DNA of 64,000 nt from Rhodocollybia butyracea. Its lineage: Eukaryota; Basidiomycota; Agaricomycetes; Agaricales; Omphalotaceae. The stretch is from positions 186,001-250,000 of the forward strand of contig JADNRY010000028.1 of the NCBI GenBank assembly GCA_015501585.1. The letters run 5' to 3'. The notes below the pieces were generated by a model, which saw nothing but the letters and a program-made list of their open reading frames with translations, did not search any database and had not been told where the DNA came from. Below, piece by piece: positions 53,747-64,000 of the stretch. A program made the translations under genes and the position numbers. Positions within the stretch are counted from its first letter, which is position 1; every line of letters begins with the position of its first letter.

Positions 53747-56116
53747 ATGCCATATTCTCTACCAACGCCACCACATTCTTCGCTCTCTTCGACTCCATCC
53801 GGTTCGCCTCCAGCTCCTACGCGGTCTCTTTCCTCCCACACCGTTCCTTCCTATAGTTTCTCAAATGAGAGAAGCTCAGGAACGTTTTCTCCTCTCAGTC
53901 ACATACCCCGACGCAGTCCAGGTCTAGTCGGGAACCCAAAAGCCACTAGTGTTACCGCAAAACGTTTCCACTTCAAATCTAGTTCAGAGGCGTCGTCAAG
54001 CTCATCAGAAGATGAGGATGAATTATCAGGATATCCTGCTGTTCGATATCTAAATGGGAATAAAAATGACGACCGCAGGTCATCTGGTCCGCTTTTAAAA
54101 TTGCGCACTAGTCATCTGGAACCACCAGCGACTAACGGAGTACCATTTCCACGCTCGTCGCCTTTGTCCTCACCGTTGCGTGAAACATTATCCCCATTTC
54201 CTTCACCCACTCCAGCTCATAGTGAGCGTTTAAGTCCTTTGACCGAGGCGTTGGACGTTACTGGTCTCCCCGTCGACTCTTCCGCTGCCCTGCCGCTTTC
54301 GGCGTCCAATCCCATCTACTCTCCATACAAATATTCTCCTCAGGATGGGACGGCATTTGCTCTTCCTTTGCGTCCTTCGCCCGTTCGCTCATCTTCCTCC
54401 CCTCACATTTTATCTAATGGACGACCCTTGAAAAGTTCGCTCAAATCTTCATCCTCGGCTTCTAACATACCATCGCATCAGCATACTTCTTCCCATCATG
54501 TTCATGTCCGGCATATTCATTCTGCTCATCAACGAGCTAGCTCTGCACCTAGCACTCCCGCAGATTACAACGATTCCACCTCTAGCAGTCCCTCCTCCTC
54601 CTCTCCGTCCGATTCGGGTGTGACGACCCCAACGACCCCGAAGACCGTTCATTTTCCCTCTCTGTCAACTCATCTCGAGCGTGTGCGGATTTTCCATAAA
54701 TCAGCCAAACCCGCATCTTTGTTGGATGTGCGAAGCACTAGCGAAGAAACCGAGACGGAGACAGACACGGATCGTGGCAGTGATTGGGGATATGGATATC
54801 GAGGACCTGTAGCGGCCCGTTCGTCTCAGGGATTCCCCTTTCCCAAGATTCATAACTCTTCCCCTCTATCTTCGAATAACTCTGTTTGGCCTCCTTTACC
54901 AGTGGCTGGGCAGAAGGGCGCCACGCTGGAACTGGATATGGCCGGTTATCCTGTCCCAGATCCGTCTTCCCTCCCTCCGTTGCCAACGACCAATATCCTT
55001 CTAGAGTCGGTTTCGTTATCTTCTTCCGGTCTTAAGGAGAAGCTGCATGTGCAAGGCGCGTTCATCGTACGCAACTTGAACTTCCATAAGGTTCGTAACC
55101 GTGAATTAGTGCGCAAACGAAAATACTAATCTTACTGTTAAAAAGGATGTTACTCTGCGCTTCACGTTGGACAATTGGGATACCATTAGCGAAGTCAAAG
55201 CCCTCTGGGTCGCCAATTTCCCTTCCCCCTTTGCAGTTCAGCGTTCGTCGATCAAGGACAACCACTCCTGGGACCGTTTCTCGTTCTCTATCAACTTGTC
55301 AGATTATCCGCTGGCATCGCTTCCGTCGAAGACGCTCTATTTCGTTGGAAAGTATACCGTACCTGGAGCAGAGTATTGGGATAACTGTGGAGGTCGGAAT
55401 TGGCGGATAAAGTTTAAAGTTGCGAAGGCAGATGCTGCAGCTGCAGGTGAATATTAATTATCCGTTTCTATAGGAGACGCTGACCATTCTTGACCGTAGA
55501 ATCCGTTCCAAGCAATTTACCGAATGTAGTTGTATCGCCGCCCACGGCCTCTCCTGCGGTGATGACGGCTACCTCTGTCTCGTCATCAATGGCTCCAACA
55601 CCTTCATCTCCTACTCCTATCGCTACTCCTTCTCCTGGACATACCGAGGCCGTTGCGCAGGCGACTGCCCAAAGGCTGAGGAGATTCAGCTTGTCCAATT
55701 ACGTAGCCCCTGGTTCTTCCACGCCCCCCGCTCGACCAGCTCGATCTGGAGCAGAACCCAAGGTCGAGTCGAATGACAAAGTTTCAACAACAATATCGTC
55801 ATTGGAAGCCAAAGATGAAACCATCTCCCCCGAAAATAAGCAACTTCTCCCTGTGGCGACTTCATCTTCGCCTCGGAGCCAGCCCAACGTTGTCACACCG
55901 CCTATCACGTCCTCCGTATCTCCATCTACAAAGTCCGAACCTTCGAGTACACCTGCTACCCCTCCCGTCGAGGCCAACTCGGAGTCGCTGTATAATTGGT
56001 TTGTCCAGCAATGGTGCTTCGCTGGGATACCATCTGCCTTGCCTGACCACGGTTCCAGACCGATCGAGCATGCTTCTAGAGGCAGTTTCGGTCTGGACAT
56101 CGAAGGCGGCAGGTAA
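53747..56116 (+). CDS. PP1 glycogen-targeting regulatory subunit (CBM21 domain)
   Basis: Three exons (53747-55090, 55146-55446, 55500-56116) give 753 residues. This family tethers protein phosphatase 1 to glycogen particles and so promotes glycogen synthase activity (yeast Gac1/Pig1/Gip2 type). Seen here: a long Ser/Pro-rich disordered N-terminus; an RVxF-type PP1 docking site PKTVHFPS (about residue 298) followed by LERVRIFHKSAKP; and a CBM21 domain (about residues 415-550) with LLESVSLSSSGLKEKLHVQG, FIVRNLNFHK, DVTLRFTLDNWDTISEV, DNHSWDRFSFSINLSDY and EYWDNCGGRNWRIKF. The C-terminal region is low complexity and ends YNWFVQQWCFAGIPSALPDH, a conserved-looking tail. Start chosen as the first ATG of the long frame. 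Pyrimidine-rich DNA typical of fungal promoters lies just upstream (53570-53620). Confidence 0.9.
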
Positions 56117-56769
56117 AGTGTGCGTGCGGGTTCGAATCCAAAAATAGTGTTGAATTTTTATTTCTCATTTACTTCATCATTATCATATCACTACTCATAC
56201 ATGAACCTTCCTTCATCATCTACCCATGTGATACTTCACAACATTTTTCTTTTTTTCCCTTCTTGTGGGCGATGGAATCGTGTACAATATACACTATCGT
56301 TGCTGATCTTTGGAGACTTTTTGTATTGTACAAGGATACTTGTTACCTTCTGTACCACAATTGCTGTTGGTTTGCTTGCTCGTACATTTTTTATAGACTT
56401 ATTTTATCGTATTTTTGGGGGCTCCGGGCATGTATTGTAGTCATGATCATTTCTTTACTATCATTATGAACTTTCCGTTGGGGTTTTTCGCCCTTGATTT
56501 TTACCTAAATATGTCTGCAGCAAGGATAGGCTTTTGCCGATGCAAACTCAGTGGTGACTCGATACAGGTAATTTGTCTCTTGTCATCGACAATATCATTT
56601 TGTAAGTGCGTGGGGCGCAACTTCTCGAGCTTACGCTTTTAACAGCGCAACATTTAGCTGCTGGAGCGAGACTTAGTGATCGAGCTTGATCAACAAGCTT
56701 CTCAGGATCTAAGATATATATACCATACTGATATCTAATACTTATCTACTCGTCTGCCCCTTCATCATG
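56117..56769. other. Convergent 3' spacer
   Basis: T-rich sequence between the stops of the CBM21 gene and the secreted-protein gene. It holds their 3' UTRs. No gene seen. Confidence 0.4.
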
Positions 56770-57546
56770 TCATGAAGATTTCTCTGCAGGGGATTGTAAA
56801 ATCTTTTCTACGGCTACAGGTTCGAATACTAAGTCCCGAAACTTTGCGTGCTTGTCCAAAAACATAGCATGGAACTTGTTCCACTCTTCTAGAGTATGCA
56901 TCACACGGGCGACCTCCTTGATGCGCTTTTTTTTGATATCTCCAGGCGCAATCTCGGGCACTATAATCTTCATGAACGAAGCATAATATTTCTTGTCCTT
57001 TCCCCTCGCCATCCAGCCTTCCGATGTGCCAAAGTCATCGGTCTTAAGGAAAACCATTCTCCTCGAGTCACTCATCTGTTTGGGGTCAAAGACACTTTCG
57101 GGGCCCCATTCGAACTGTGGCACGGGTTCAGAAAGAGACTGGTGCATGTACACGAGTAGTCTCCCGACCAGATCCTGCGCCCCTGGAGTCTGATGTTTGA
57201 CCTCGTCGTGATAAGGCTCGGGAACCGACCCTATGCACATTACTTCGCCTTTATCGTTCACAAAATGTATCCTCAACACAGGAGGAGGAGTAGAAGGAGG
57301 GCTAGGAAGATGGCGAATGTGGTTCGGTGCCTGAGGGAGGAGATGAGGTGGTTAGAAACGTTATTTCGCGAACGGGTAATCCAAGATTGCATTCCATGCA
57401 CTACGTACATTATTGGTAGCTTGTCCAGTCACTTGTGAAGTAATGGGCGCTGCATATGCAACAGATGCGATGAAGAAAAGTAGAGGGAAGATGAGGCGCA
57501 GCCAAGTGATCGTTTGGATTTTAGAATATCGGGTGACGCTCTGCAT
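56770..57546 (-). CDS. Secreted or single-pass protein of unknown function
   Basis: Exons 57546-57409 and 57330-56770 join in frame (donor GTACGT, acceptor CTCAG) to 232 residues. The N-terminus MQSVTRYSKIQTITW, LRLIFPLLFFIASVAYAAP has a basic start, a hydrophobic core and an AYA-type signal peptidase site. The mature part begins PITSQVTGQATNN, then a Pro-rich linker and a compact domain: VLRIHFVNDKGEVMCIGSV, AQDLVGRLLVYMHQSLSEP, RRMVFLKTDDFG, YYASFMKIIVPEI, VMHTLEEWNKFHAMFLDKH. No cysteine pairs of the small-effector kind are seen. The family is not recognised. Similar phrases (a valine-rich strand, then N-D-x-G) occur in the gene at 47706, so a distant relationship is possible. A longer start at 57624 would add 26 residues and spoil the signal peptide. 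Confidence 0.6.
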
Positions 57547-59768
57547 CGCGTAGAGAAACTGAACCAGCAGTATGGGGGCTTCGCTTACACGGTGTACACC
57601 TATAAGGCTCCTGATTCGAGGCACTGCATCAATACAGACATTTCAAAAACTATCCTTACGGGGGCCGAAAAGCAAAATTAACTCATAAAATTATCAAAAA
57701 CAAATAAAATGTTTTTTATGCCTGAGTTCTACCAACGTGTATTCGTTACTTCCTGCCATCATTATCTATAAACTATGTACCCCTATTTGGGAGTGTTTGC
57801 AGTCTAACTTACCTACTAATTTACCTTCCTTGTGTGGGTCGAGATCGCTGCTTCAGCACTTGGCTCCCGTCTGCTTCCGTCTGGGACCGGCTGTTCCCTC
57901 GCGGGACCCTGTTGATGGCGGGGCCGAGTAATACTAATAAAAGAACCGCTTTTTTGTGATTCCTACACATCCCAGTATATATCTAGGCAGATTATAGCTT
58001 CCCAGCCGTTCGGTTCACAACAAACTTGTAAACATTACCAGTGAAGAATCAAGGTGAGCAGCAAGGAAGTGGAGATGGTGGAAGTGAAGGAGGAGTTTCG
58101 CTGGCAAAGCAGCTCTTACAGCCCATAGGATTTGAACAGGGACCGGCGGTTTTGAGGTATGGCCCTCACTTAATCTCCTTGGAGTCACTTATTTTATAAG
58201 AGTATAATGGTGCAATATCCAGCAACCATAAGTATTGGTAACTCTAACACCAACAATCGGTATGATTGAATGAGCTACTAATCTACCGGTAAATTCAGTA
58301 TAAGTATCTGTTTAGGTATCAGTCTTGGTATCAGTACGCCAAGGCCCAAGTATAAATATATAAAAGAACTCACCTTAGCAGTACACGGGTGAGCTTGGAA
58401 TGTCTTCGCATAGATAGCAGTATCTAAAGCAACTAGTACCAGGTACATAGAGAGGGTTGAACAGGAAAGGAAAAAAAAACTTAAAGGATGGACATTATGT
58501 CACCCGCCCCGACGGTTTCCTTCGTATTTCCAGCGGGACTCGTTTCCTCTCGACAGTAATCCAGAAGATAGTGAAAGCATTGAAAGGTGTGAGTGAAGTA
58601 GCTACTTACGTTTGCGCCACAAGCTCTTGGGAAAACCTATCCTCTTTCATGGCCCCTTAGCTAATCGAGAACCATGGAACCATGTCTCGAGGAAAGAAAA
58701 CACAATCGCCAACACTCATAATTATATTGACCGTCAATCATCTTGTGAGAGTAACGATGGAAGCAAACAGGGGATGGCAAATGATATAAGGCGTGGGTTC
58801 ATCAAATTGGCTCTGAGCACGGGCCAAAGGAGGCCACAGGAATACAAGAATAAAAACGATATTGACGAATCTAGATTTTTGAAGGTTAGGAACTGCCCGA
58901 GTTCTCGAGAATGACAGCTCTACGTACAAGTTGTAAGTCAATAGGTGAAAGATAAGTACCTTCAGAGGCCGATGTTACAAACTCCACCATCACGCTTGGA
59001 TGTAGGGGTTCTATCCCGAATATAAAGAATATCAGAACACATTCAGAGTTATGAGACAGTGAGACAAACTCGCAAGCATTATAGCAATGACAACACCGTA
59101 TATCATAACCAAAGCATAGTAGGGGACTTGAATCCTCTATACCTGCACGCAGAAGGGTTCTGAACAAGGTACACTGGCGGCTTAAGTCCCAAGACGTGTG
59201 AATATGGCATACTTAGTTTTGAGCGAGACAAATTTCCCAGCATTAACAGCGCCGTATAGCCCTATCATGGCTGAAGGATAGGGAACTTGAATCATCTATG
59301 TTTGCGCACAGGAGGGTTCTGAACAAGGTACCCTGTAAGACGGCATGTCCAGGATACTCAAAATACTGACTGGGAAGACTCGGAGTCTAGTGCGAACCCA
59401 AGGGCATAGAAGGAAATAAAAAGTACACAGAGACGGATTTCCACTGCACAAACTAGTTCCTTGCTCTCCGTGCCAACCCTGGAAACAAGGACACCACGGT
59501 CCGAGTCCACGAAATGATTATGGTCGTCAAGAACAAGTCCAATATGAAACTTACTGGTCATGGATTGAAAAAACGAGCGACCCTCAGATGTAAGCGCTCT
59601 AAGCCATAGATAAACACTGAGGAGTAGCTAAGGGACCCGATTTTCTTTGCCACAGTCTGCACCAAATGGATACTTTTAGAAATACATGGAACCCATCATA
59701 TCCGGGTCAAAGACTCAAAGCTACACCAAAAAGAAAGTCTACTACCACAACAATACAACTTCATACAA
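57547..59768. other. Long intergenic region with a diverged direct repeat
   Basis: No convincing gene in 2.2 kb. Two related stretches of about 55 bases lie at 59120-59173 and 59276-59330 (shared GAACTTGAATC and AGGGTTCTGAACAAGGTA words). On the minus strand each contains a B-box-like GATTCAAGT(C/T)CC, the internal promoter element of tRNA genes and SINEs, but no A box or cloverleaf is evident. A run of GGTATCAGT(C/A) words occurs near 58320. Confidence 0.35.
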
Positions 59769-59871
59769 CGACGCCAGCAGGATTTGAACCTGCGCCCTCA
59801 AAGAGGAACAGATAAGTAAAGGGAGAATTCCTCATTCGAATCTGTCGCCGTAACCACTTGGCTATAGCGCC
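59769..59871 (-). tRNA. tRNA-Ser (anticodon CGA) with intron
   Basis: Folded by hand on the minus strand. The acceptor stem GGCGCTA pairs with TGGCGTC (two G-U pairs), followed by discriminator G. D arm GCC-AAGTGGTTAC-GGC. Anticodon stem ACAGA/TCTGT with loop TTCGAA.A, giving anticodon CGA. A long variable arm CCTC-TTT-GAGG marks it as a type II tRNA. T arm GCAGG-TTCAAAT-CCTGC. A 21-base intron (TGAGGAATTCTCCCTTTACTT) sits one base 3' of the anticodon, the standard place. It decodes UCG. Length 103 with intron. Confidence 0.93.
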
Positions 59872-60486
59872 GACGAAATCTCTTCGTGAGCTAAGATATT
59901 CGGCTTAAGATACTAACGCGACGTTACTGTTTCTCACGTGTTGTTACATTCACTGGTGTCACATACTTTCCTCGTTGTTCTTTACCTTTAATACGTTGTA
60001 AGTTGTACGTTCTGTACACCACCTCCCGTTCCTTCGAACGAAATATATCGTACTGGTTCTCCTTGTGACCAGAGTAATTTCCGGCGCTCACCTCAGAGGA
60101 TTCATACTGCCAAATCCGAACTTGAAGACAACTTGAAGAGATTCGAATGTGAAAAGACAGTGGCCTCGTGGTAGTAATGAGTGCTTCGCGCTCACAACGC
60201 GTACACGCGTATACTTGAAATTTCCCCCAAAAAAAAAATGCAGATTAAACCTCAAATGTAAATAAGCTACTTAATAATAATAATAATATACACAGAGCTT
60301 CCTTTCGACTCGGAAATCCGGCGTCATAATAGTTCGTGAAAAAGCGTGAACAAGAGGCGTAAAGCGTGAAATCCAAGTACGAAAAAAGAGAGAAAGAAGA
60401 AAATGAAAATGAATGGAAGGACCGAAGAACTTGCGTAGAAAGAAAGAAAGCGGATTGAAAAGAAAGCAGAAAGCAGAAAGTTACAG
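59872..60486. other. Spacer, 3' region of the bZIP gene
   Basis: No gene seen. Contains an AATAATAATAATA microsatellite near 60270 and purine-rich runs (GAAAGAAAGAAAG near 60438) that lie in the 3' UTR of the bZIP gene. Confidence 0.4.
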
Positions 60487-61239
60487 CTAGTTCTCAAAAG
60501 GAGGATAATCGATCCCATGGCTAATAAACAGCTGGCGAAGAGTTTGCGCCCTTGTACGCCACACCTCCTTCTCCCTCTTCAGATTCTCGACCTCCTCTTC
60601 GAGTCTCTTGGTATAAATTTGCTTGCGTAATCGACTCATCTTTGCTGAACGCGTGTTTCGTTTCTTGTTCCATACTCGTCTCTGTTCTTCCGTGGGGTTG
60701 GACGGGAGTGGAGGCAGGGGTTCGTCGTTTGGTAAGGATAAAGACATTTCTTCTTCGACGTGACTGTAACTGCCAGAGGCATGAGCATGATGAGCGCCGG
60801 GAGAGTCACGTCTCTGTCTAGATCTCGGGCTCGGACTCTGGCGAGGCGAGAGGGCGAGAGCGAGTGTAGAAGGGGAAGGGAGAGAAAGTCTATGTCTGGA
60901 GTTGGAGCTGGAACTGGAGTGGGATCCCGATAAAGATGAAGATGCGATTGCCACTGAAGGCGACGTTGGTGCACTCGCGAACCCCCCGAAGCGGGCGTCT
61001 GTGTTGTGATGGGAATGAGAGTCGCTACGCTGAGTGATATAAGGAACAGCGCCCGAATTGTAAGTTAAAGATGTGTGATCCATGAATGTGGGTAACTGTA
61101 ATGGGATCCCCATCTCGTCTACTATGTAACTCTCCTCGATCAGCTGTTGAGGATTATATGCGGAGGCGGAAGCATTATCCTCTGACATTAGTTGCAGCTG
61201 GAGCTCGTTAGAGAAATGGGTGTGATATCTGCCGTCCAT
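60487..61239 (-). CDS. bZIP transcription factor
   Basis: Single open frame of 250 residues. The C-terminal 60 residues hold a bZIP: basic region KKRNTRSAKMSRLRKQ (about residues 192-207) with the N-x7-R signature (N in RNTRS to R in SRLRK), followed by a leucine zipper with hydrophobic heptads IYTKRLEEEVENLKREK, then RAQTLRQLF. It ends SHGIDYPPFEN. Nuclear, DNA-binding as a dimer. The N-terminal part has an acidic/Gln-rich stretch (ELQLQLMSEDN) and long Ser-, His- and Pro-rich disordered stretches, as expected for an activation region. Compared with classic GCN4/AP-1 (NTEAARRSR), the basic region NTRSAKMSR has unusual middle residues, so the DNA target may differ. The target and pathway are unknown. 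Confidence 0.85.
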   Translation of the reverse strand: MDGRYHTHFSNELQLQLMSEDNASASAYNPQQLIEESYIVDEMGIPLQLPTFMDHTSLTYNSGAVPYITQRSDSHSHHNTDARFGGFASAPTSPSVAIASSSLSGSHSSSSSNSRHRLSLPSPSTLALALSPRQSPSPRSRQRRDSPGAHHAHASGSYSHVEEEMSLSLPNDEPLPPLPSNPTEEQRRVWNKKRNTRSAKMSRLRKQIYTKRLEEEVENLKREKEVWRTRAQTLRQLFISHGIDYPPFEN

Positions 61240-63760
61240 TATATATATCTTGAGGTTGAGGAGGACGAGATTAGCGCAGTGGGAGGGTGCACTGAAGAGT
61301 CTAGTGAGAGAGATGAAGAATTGCCGATGTCTTGTGCGCGAGCTTTAATACCAACGCACTCAGCTACGATGCAGCGCCCTGTAACTAGAAAATTTTCACT
61401 GCCACAAGTCGGGAGGCAGTGCAAATCGACGTCATTCACGAGTATTTCGGGAAATCGGCCTCAGAACTCGACCTTCGTGTAGCTATGTGCTTCACTACTA
61501 TGAAGGTCGTTAGAGATATTTACCAGAACTCTTGATAGCGCTTTGCTGTCATATGTAAGAGCCGAGGAATTCGACTGGTTCAGAACGACAGACTGAGGAA
61601 AGTCGAAGAAATAAGTCATATCAACAAATAGGTAAAGATTAGGTCGAGACAAGGGTCGAGACTACGTGCAAGAACTTCGAAAAAAAATTGAGATTACTTA
61701 GTCGCACTCACCTCAATGAGTTTGATGAACACAGAGCTAGGAAAATACGTGAAAGATGCTGACCAATGAGGGTACGATGGCTCAGTCCGGCGTAATAGAA
61801 TGTACAGCGGATGGAAGGTGTGATCGACATACAGACTACATAGCTGGGAAGCCTTCCTACTAAATGAATCCTTGCACTGCTTGTTGATCATATCAAAACA
61901 AAGATTATAGAGGCACTACAGCATCACGATTTCGCGTTCAATCCATCACTAGGACCTTGATCAATCGCACGTCGTCTCAGAGGACTTGCTGGGGGAATCA
62001 TCCACCATCCCTACCATCTACATACGCCAATATGCCAAAGTTTACTCTGTATTCGGCTTCTTGAGCTCCGGTGTTGAAGCTGTACACCCAGAACTCAAAA
62101 ATTCTCGTCAGCGCTCAGTCAAGCAGTGGGAATCAAGAGGCCCAACAAAGCCACCACCGAGGATCCTAGTAAGAGAAAACTGGCGGAAGATACAGAAAAC
62201 CAGGACAGCGCATAGAGCAGTTCAAACGCAGGAGAAGTACATAGCTGAACACCAAACACCAGCGACAGCTTCTCAGCTGTACGCAGAATGTCAGACTCAG
62301 GTATACTGTCATGAGCAAATGAAGGAACGTACGTTAAGCTAGCTTTCGCGTTCACAGCTTGGCGCTCAGTCGTACTTTCCGCGTCGCAATTTTGAAGCGC
62401 CGAGAATGGGAGACGCCCATTCCAATCGACATTGTCCTCGGGAACGACTGGTAGCAACTGTCAAGGCAGAACGGGACAGGTAGAACGGGACAGATGGAGC
62501 AAGGTAGACCAAATTTTTGAACAATATATTGAGCCTACTAAGGAAACAGTCTATACGGCTGAAATCATACTTGTGAAAAAGAACCCATCGCAGGAAAAAT
62601 TGAGTACCGAACGTTGCAGAAAACCCACGGCTGACAATGCAAAGTTGAACGTACGTCCATCTGAGGTGCTTAGCTTAACGTTCTACTCTGATCTCCGATG
62701 ATACATCCAGGTTGAGGATTCTGAGGGATCAGTGGCAGAGCAGGTTAGGTTTACCTCCCACCGCACGATAGAACTTGGAGAGTGAGCTATAATGTTGTTT
62801 TCCCCTTCAGAGGCAGGGCCAGGGGTGTCTGTAGTCGCTACGCGAGCGGCTAAGCATGATGAAGGCAATTCTTGCGCCGCACAAATACACAGCCCAGCTT
62901 GGTAAGCCTACCAATTCCGAGCAAGAAGGAAGCTTGAATTTCTGAGGTTTTTGGACGGGAGGCGGCCAAGCTTAGTGGTCTCTACTCTACGCACTCAAAG
63001 CGATAAGTCCATGTTTTGTCTTGAAAGTTTTTTATCTTGATATATCTGTTCGGAAAGGAAAGCAGAATAAGATGTTGCAAGGGCTCCAAGAGCTGAACGT
63101 CGTATTCGTTGAACGCCGGAGATTTAGACAAAGCTTATTCCAGTGCCGGTAATAGCGCCATCGCGGAGGGAGAGTACGAGTTTGCAACATACGTGCAACA
63201 AGAAATTGAGAATGAGAAGGAGAATGCTCAGCTTGAGGCTATGAATGAAACATGATGATGGTCGATGGAAAAGAGACCGAACACGTGCCCGTGCCTCAAG
63301 CCTTGTTTCAGACTCTTTCAAGGTTCCGACACTATCATCTCGCCTGCTGAGCGCTGATTCTCCCCAGCTTCTATCCTATGAGGATCGGAGGGCTCTCAGT
63401 GAGGAAGACAAGCCTCGCTTCACTATAGCAAGATACAAAACTTTAGTCAAGCGCCCACACTACCAACCAAGTTAACTATGGTATTTCACAATAGCAATTG
63501 ATAACATGGACACCATTTTCCTGTTCAATAAAATCGCAATTGATAAACTAACACGCGTGCGTTGTCATTACCGATTTCATTAGCTTTAGATATCGATCTA
63601 TTTTGATTTTTTCCTCAGTTTCGTTGGCGTCCTCTGATTCAACTTTCTTCTTTCAACCTCATCGAAAACCACACGACCCATGTAATTCCATGTAATCTCG
63701 TCCAGTCGTAACACTGTCTAGGCTGTGTATCACTTCTGCTCGAGTGCCTCAGCTCAAGTT
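61240..63760. other. Region with coding-like fragments, no resolved gene
   Basis: Several plus-strand stretches look like exons or remnants but do not join into a model I trust. They are 62130-62205 (VGIKRPNKATTEDPSKRKLA, a basic tract), 63127-63253 (LDKAYSSAGNSAIAEGEYEF, then QQEIENEKENAQLEAM, glutamate-rich and probably helical) and 63371-63475 (LSYEDRRALSEEDKPRFTIA, ending at a stop at 63473). Stops separate them and no conserved domain is recognisable. They may be remnants of one decayed gene. The rest shows nothing. Confidence 0.3.
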
Positions 63761-64000
63761 TCAACCTTTCGACGTTTCAGCATTGATGGCTGACTTTTGA
63801 CTTTGACCAGACTGCGGTAAGCCAACATCGGCCATAGAAGGATTGTACACTCCGGTTCCGCAGCGCTCCTGCAAATACTGTTAGAGTTCGAACGACAGAA
63901 GCGGCAATAAGACTTATATCACTCCCAGACTCCTAAGCTCTTGGACCACTTCCTTTCCTCCTTCATATCCATTACCTGGGCGAGTTACAGATACTATCCG
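63761..64000 (-). CDS. 3' end of an unidentified gene, cut by the window edge
   Basis: Two exons are supported. The terminal one (63868-63761) codes ERCGTGVYNPSMADVGLPQS and ends SAINAETSKG at a TGA. The one before (64000-63923) reads RIVSVTRPGNGYEGGKEVVQ, then ELRSLG. The intron between has donor GTGATA and acceptor TTGCAG and keeps phase 0. I do not recognise the protein from this tail. The rest lies beyond the window. Confidence 0.5.

Noticed and set aside
55699..56100. 133-codon minus-strand open frame
   Set aside because: Antisense to the low-complexity third exon of the CBM21 gene.
1..64000. CRISPR array, operons, ribosome binding sites
   Set aside because: No regularly spaced direct repeats of that kind. 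Genes have introns and eukaryotic families, so bacterial features do not apply.

Overview
The window looks like nuclear DNA of a mushroom-forming basidiomycete (Agaricomycetes). Genes are cut by many short GT-AG introns of about 45-80 bases. The families are typical of that group: NACHT STAND NTPases with a very short N-terminus, F-box/zinc-ribbon proteins, a DUF6534 membrane protein, a CBM21 glycogen-targeting subunit, a fungal bZIP and an intron-bearing tRNA-Ser. No bacterial signature is present. The species cannot be named from the sequence. Layout, 1-13.5 kb: a segmental duplication present as three tandem units. Each unit has remnants of a plus-strand acidic-protein gene followed by a minus-strand NACHT gene. 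Only the middle NACHT gene (8051-10252) is open throughout. The first has a one-base frameshift and the third is a relic. A further NACHT scrap lies at about 5.4 kb. 14-19.6 kb is ordinary single-copy DNA: a DUF6534 seven-helix protein, an F-box-like protein, and an intact seven-exon U1A/U2B''-type spliceosomal protein. 20-46 kb is a fast-changing accessory region. A module made of a small multi-helix membrane protein gene (plus strand, about 170 residues, not recognised) and a convergent F-box/zinc-finger gene (minus strand) has been copied repeatedly. There are six copies or remnants of the membrane gene and four of the F-box gene. Mobile elements have landed inside the copies: a Ty1/copia element with a 5-bp target duplication in one F-box copy, a 517-bp solo LTR with a 5-bp duplication in one membrane-protein copy, and a near-perfect 352-bp palindrome. 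There is also a 2.9-kb DD34E Tc1/mariner element that carries a second, non-transposase gene, and a MITE beside it. The right-most F-box copy is nearly complete but seems to carry two one-base shifts. 45.9-64 kb is again mostly housekeeping: adenosine kinase, malic enzyme, a PP1 glycogen-targeting subunit (CBM21), two secreted proteins, tRNA-Ser(CGA) and a bZIP factor, with the 3' end of an unidentified gene at the right edge. The most interesting items are the Tc1/mariner element with an apparently intact transposase and an intact passenger gene, the amplified membrane-protein/F-box module including one copy whose first helices are re-coded by two compensating frameshifts, and the NACHT cluster with a beta-rich N-terminal motif that may be a signalling motif.
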